Shown here in pieces: positions 5,305 through 6,680 of a stretch of 6,680 nt of DNA (positions within the stretch are counted from its first letter, which is position 1; each line of letters starts with the position of its first letter). The DNA is taken from contig SSHD01000160.1 in assembly GCA_008017255.1 (NCBI GenBank), forward strand, positions 1 through 6,680, read 5' to 3'. Source of the stretch: Acinetobacter sp. (lineage in GTDB: Bacteria > Pseudomonadota > Gammaproteobacteria > Pseudomonadales > Moraxellaceae). A program made the position numbers and the translations under genes. The notes beneath the pieces were generated by a model. The model made no database searches. It had not been told where the DNA came from and saw only the letters and a list, made by a program, of their open reading frames with translations.

Positions 5305-6680
5305 TTAATAACGGAATGTGACACCAGCAGAGGCTAGGCGACCACCGTTGATGTAGTAACTACCGCTTCCATATGCAGTACGATATTTTGAATCACCTAC
5401 ATTTTGGATATTGGCAAAGATATCTACGTTTTTATTCACTTTGTATTGTCCATGCATGTCTACACGGAAGTGCCCAGGGATTTGAGCATTATCAAAGGCA
5501 CTGTTGTCGTAATCACCATTCGCAAGCATTGTGGTTGAGAAGGTATATTGTTCATCGGTCCAACCTGCAGTCAATGCAATATTTTGACGAGGGCGACGAC
5601 TTAAATCTTCATCATTTTTCTTGTCTTTAGCTCGAACATAGTTATAGCTTAAATTGGTAAACAGGTTTTCACCTTGCCATTTAACATACAGCTCACTACC
5701 TTCCATTTTAGCTTTTTCAAGGTTTCTCATTTGATTGAGAACACCATCAAAATCAATAAGATTATCTACCTCTGTCGTATAAAGAGATAAACCTGTTGAA
5801 ATATTGTAGGCTAGTTTTTGGTCTAAACCGATTTCATAAGACAAGCTTTCTTCTGGTTTAAGGTCTGGGTTGCCGCCATAAGCATACATATCATTCAGCG
5901 TTGGTGCTTTAAAAGCTGAACCAATATTTGCATAAACGCTGGTTAATGGCAGAACTTGATAACGAACAGAACCCTGAGCAACGGTATGTGTGCCGAATTT
6001 TTCATTATCTTCAACGCGGACACCAACTTGGGTATTTAATCCAGCTTGGTCATATTTGTGCTGGATATAATAACCTGTTGAGTCAATATCTTCTTGGTAT
6101 GGTGAGCCATAAGAAAGAACATCACCATCAATATTACGGTGTGTCACACCAACCAAAAACTGTTGGTTTGGCATAAAGCCCCATTGACCATAAATTTCAG
6201 ATTCTTGTGTTTTACTATGGACAAAATCTGTTGAATTATTTTGCTCGATTTCATCTTTAAATTGAGAGAAACGGGCATGTAAAGCTAAATTTTCAAGAAT
6301 ATTTAAACGCCCTTTGACGTTAATGATTTCATTTTTAAAATCTTGAGAAACGAGTTTGCCAAAGTTGTCGTAATCGCTAGAACCTTGGTTCTCGCTATAA
6401 TCAACCGAAGCTGCGTACTGTTCTTTTTCTACACCGATTTTTGCACTATAGCCTTTTTGATCAAATGAAGCAGCAGCTGCATTTTTGACGTCTTTTACAG
6501 GTGTACCATCTGTTTCCAAGCGTTGTCCACGAATTTGAGCATAGACACCATTTTCAGCCAGATCTGCACCGATGACAGATTTATAAGTTTTATTTTCACC
6601 AATTTCGCCTGTTACAAAAGCAGAGGTTTTTTCTGGTGTTTTAGAAATCAGTTGCACGACACCTGAGATTGCATCCGTAC
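5305..6680 (-). CDS. btuB: TonB-dependent outer-membrane receptor, BtuB-like (vitamin B12), partial, N-terminus off the right edge
   Basis: The frame is open from the right edge to the TAA at 5307-5305, about 457 codons, with the signal peptide, TonB box and first part of the plug missing. The first readable residues, TDAISGVVQLISKTP, match the end of a TonB-receptor plug (family form SDAIGGVVNIIT), so the GTG at 6657 is an internal Val codon and not a start. The rest is barrel: alternating polar/aromatic strands, the conserved FKAPTLNDMY and GNPDLKPEES region (about 5855-5920), LSRRPRQN (about 5585-5605) as in E. coli BtuB's LSRR, then IQNVGDSKYRTAYG and the last strand ending in Phe-Arg-Tyr, a typical Bam signal. 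The receptor imports corrinoids across the outer membrane using TonB energy. The BtuB assignment rests on these motifs and the neighbouring adenosyltransferase; an iron-siderophore receptor is less likely but not excluded. Any cobalamin riboswitch would be outside the window. Confidence 0.85.
   Translation of the reverse strand, partial: TDAISGVVQLISKTPEKTSAFVTGEIGENKTYKSVIGADLAENGVYAQIRGQRLETDGTPVKDVKNAAAASFDQKGYSAKIGVEKEQYAASVDYSENQGSSDYDNFGKLVSQDFKNEIINVKGRLNILENLALHARFSQFKDEIEQNNSTDFVHSKTQESEIYGQWGFMPNQQFLVGVTHRNIDGDVLSYGSPYQEDIDSTGYYIQHKYDQAGLNTQVGVRVEDNEKFGTHTVAQGSVRYQVLPLTSVYANIGSAFKAPTLNDMYAYGGNPDLKPEESLSYEIGLDQKLAYNISTGLSLYTTEVDNLIDFDGVLNQMRNLEKAKMEGSELYVKWQGENLFTNLSYNYVRAKDKKNDEDLSRRPRQNIALTAGWTDEQYTFSTTMLANGDYDNSAFDNAQIPGHFRVDMHGQYKVNKNVDIFANIQNVGDSKYRTAYGSGSYYINGGRLASAGVTFRY

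Overview
The window looks like ordinary chromosomal DNA from a moderately AT-rich gammaproteobacterium, most likely Acinetobacter or a close Moraxellaceae relative. This rests on the protein styles (SelO ending in SCSS, a long acyl-CoA desaturase with a C-terminal coiled tail, a BtuB-like receptor beside a PduO-type adenosyltransferase) and the base composition. It is inferred by eye, not by database search. There is no insertion sequence, tRNA, rRNA or CRISPR array, and no phage signature.

Layout from left to right. (1) Bases 1-337, minus strand: the N-terminal part of a membrane-anchored YkuD-type L,D-transpeptidase running off the left edge. (2) Bases 345-1787, minus: a complete selO (protein AMPylase), only 7 bp upstream of the transpeptidase, so the two probably form one transcription unit. 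(3) Bases 1788-1923: a strong intrinsic terminator for the next gene and a candidate selO promoter. (4) Bases 1924-3102, minus: a fatty acyl-CoA delta-9-type desaturase with all three histidine boxes. (5) Bases 3103-3301: a divergent regulatory region with two inverted repeats that share the 7-mer TTGTACA. (6) Bases 3302-3832, plus: a META/HslJ-domain lipoprotein, the only plus-strand gene. (7) Bases 3867-4586, minus: a cytoplasmic glycerophosphodiester phosphodiesterase. (8) Bases 4616-5209, minus: a PduO-type cob(I)alamin adenosyltransferase. (9) Bases 5227-5261: a strong intrinsic terminator. (10) Bases 5305-6680, minus: the C-terminal three quarters of a BtuB-like TonB-dependent receptor running off the right edge.

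The functional theme on the right is vitamin B12: an outer-membrane corrinoid receptor, then the enzyme that turns the imported cofactor into adenosylcobalamin. The phosphodiesterase follows 29 bp later and probably shares the transcript. On the left, the desaturase adjusts membrane lipid unsaturation, and SelO plus the transpeptidase form a separate unit. I see no clearly undescribed system. The points most worth a second look are the terminator squeezed 4 nt ahead of the adenosyltransferase ribosome-binding site, the paired inverted repeats before the desaturase, and the tight selO-transpeptidase pairing.
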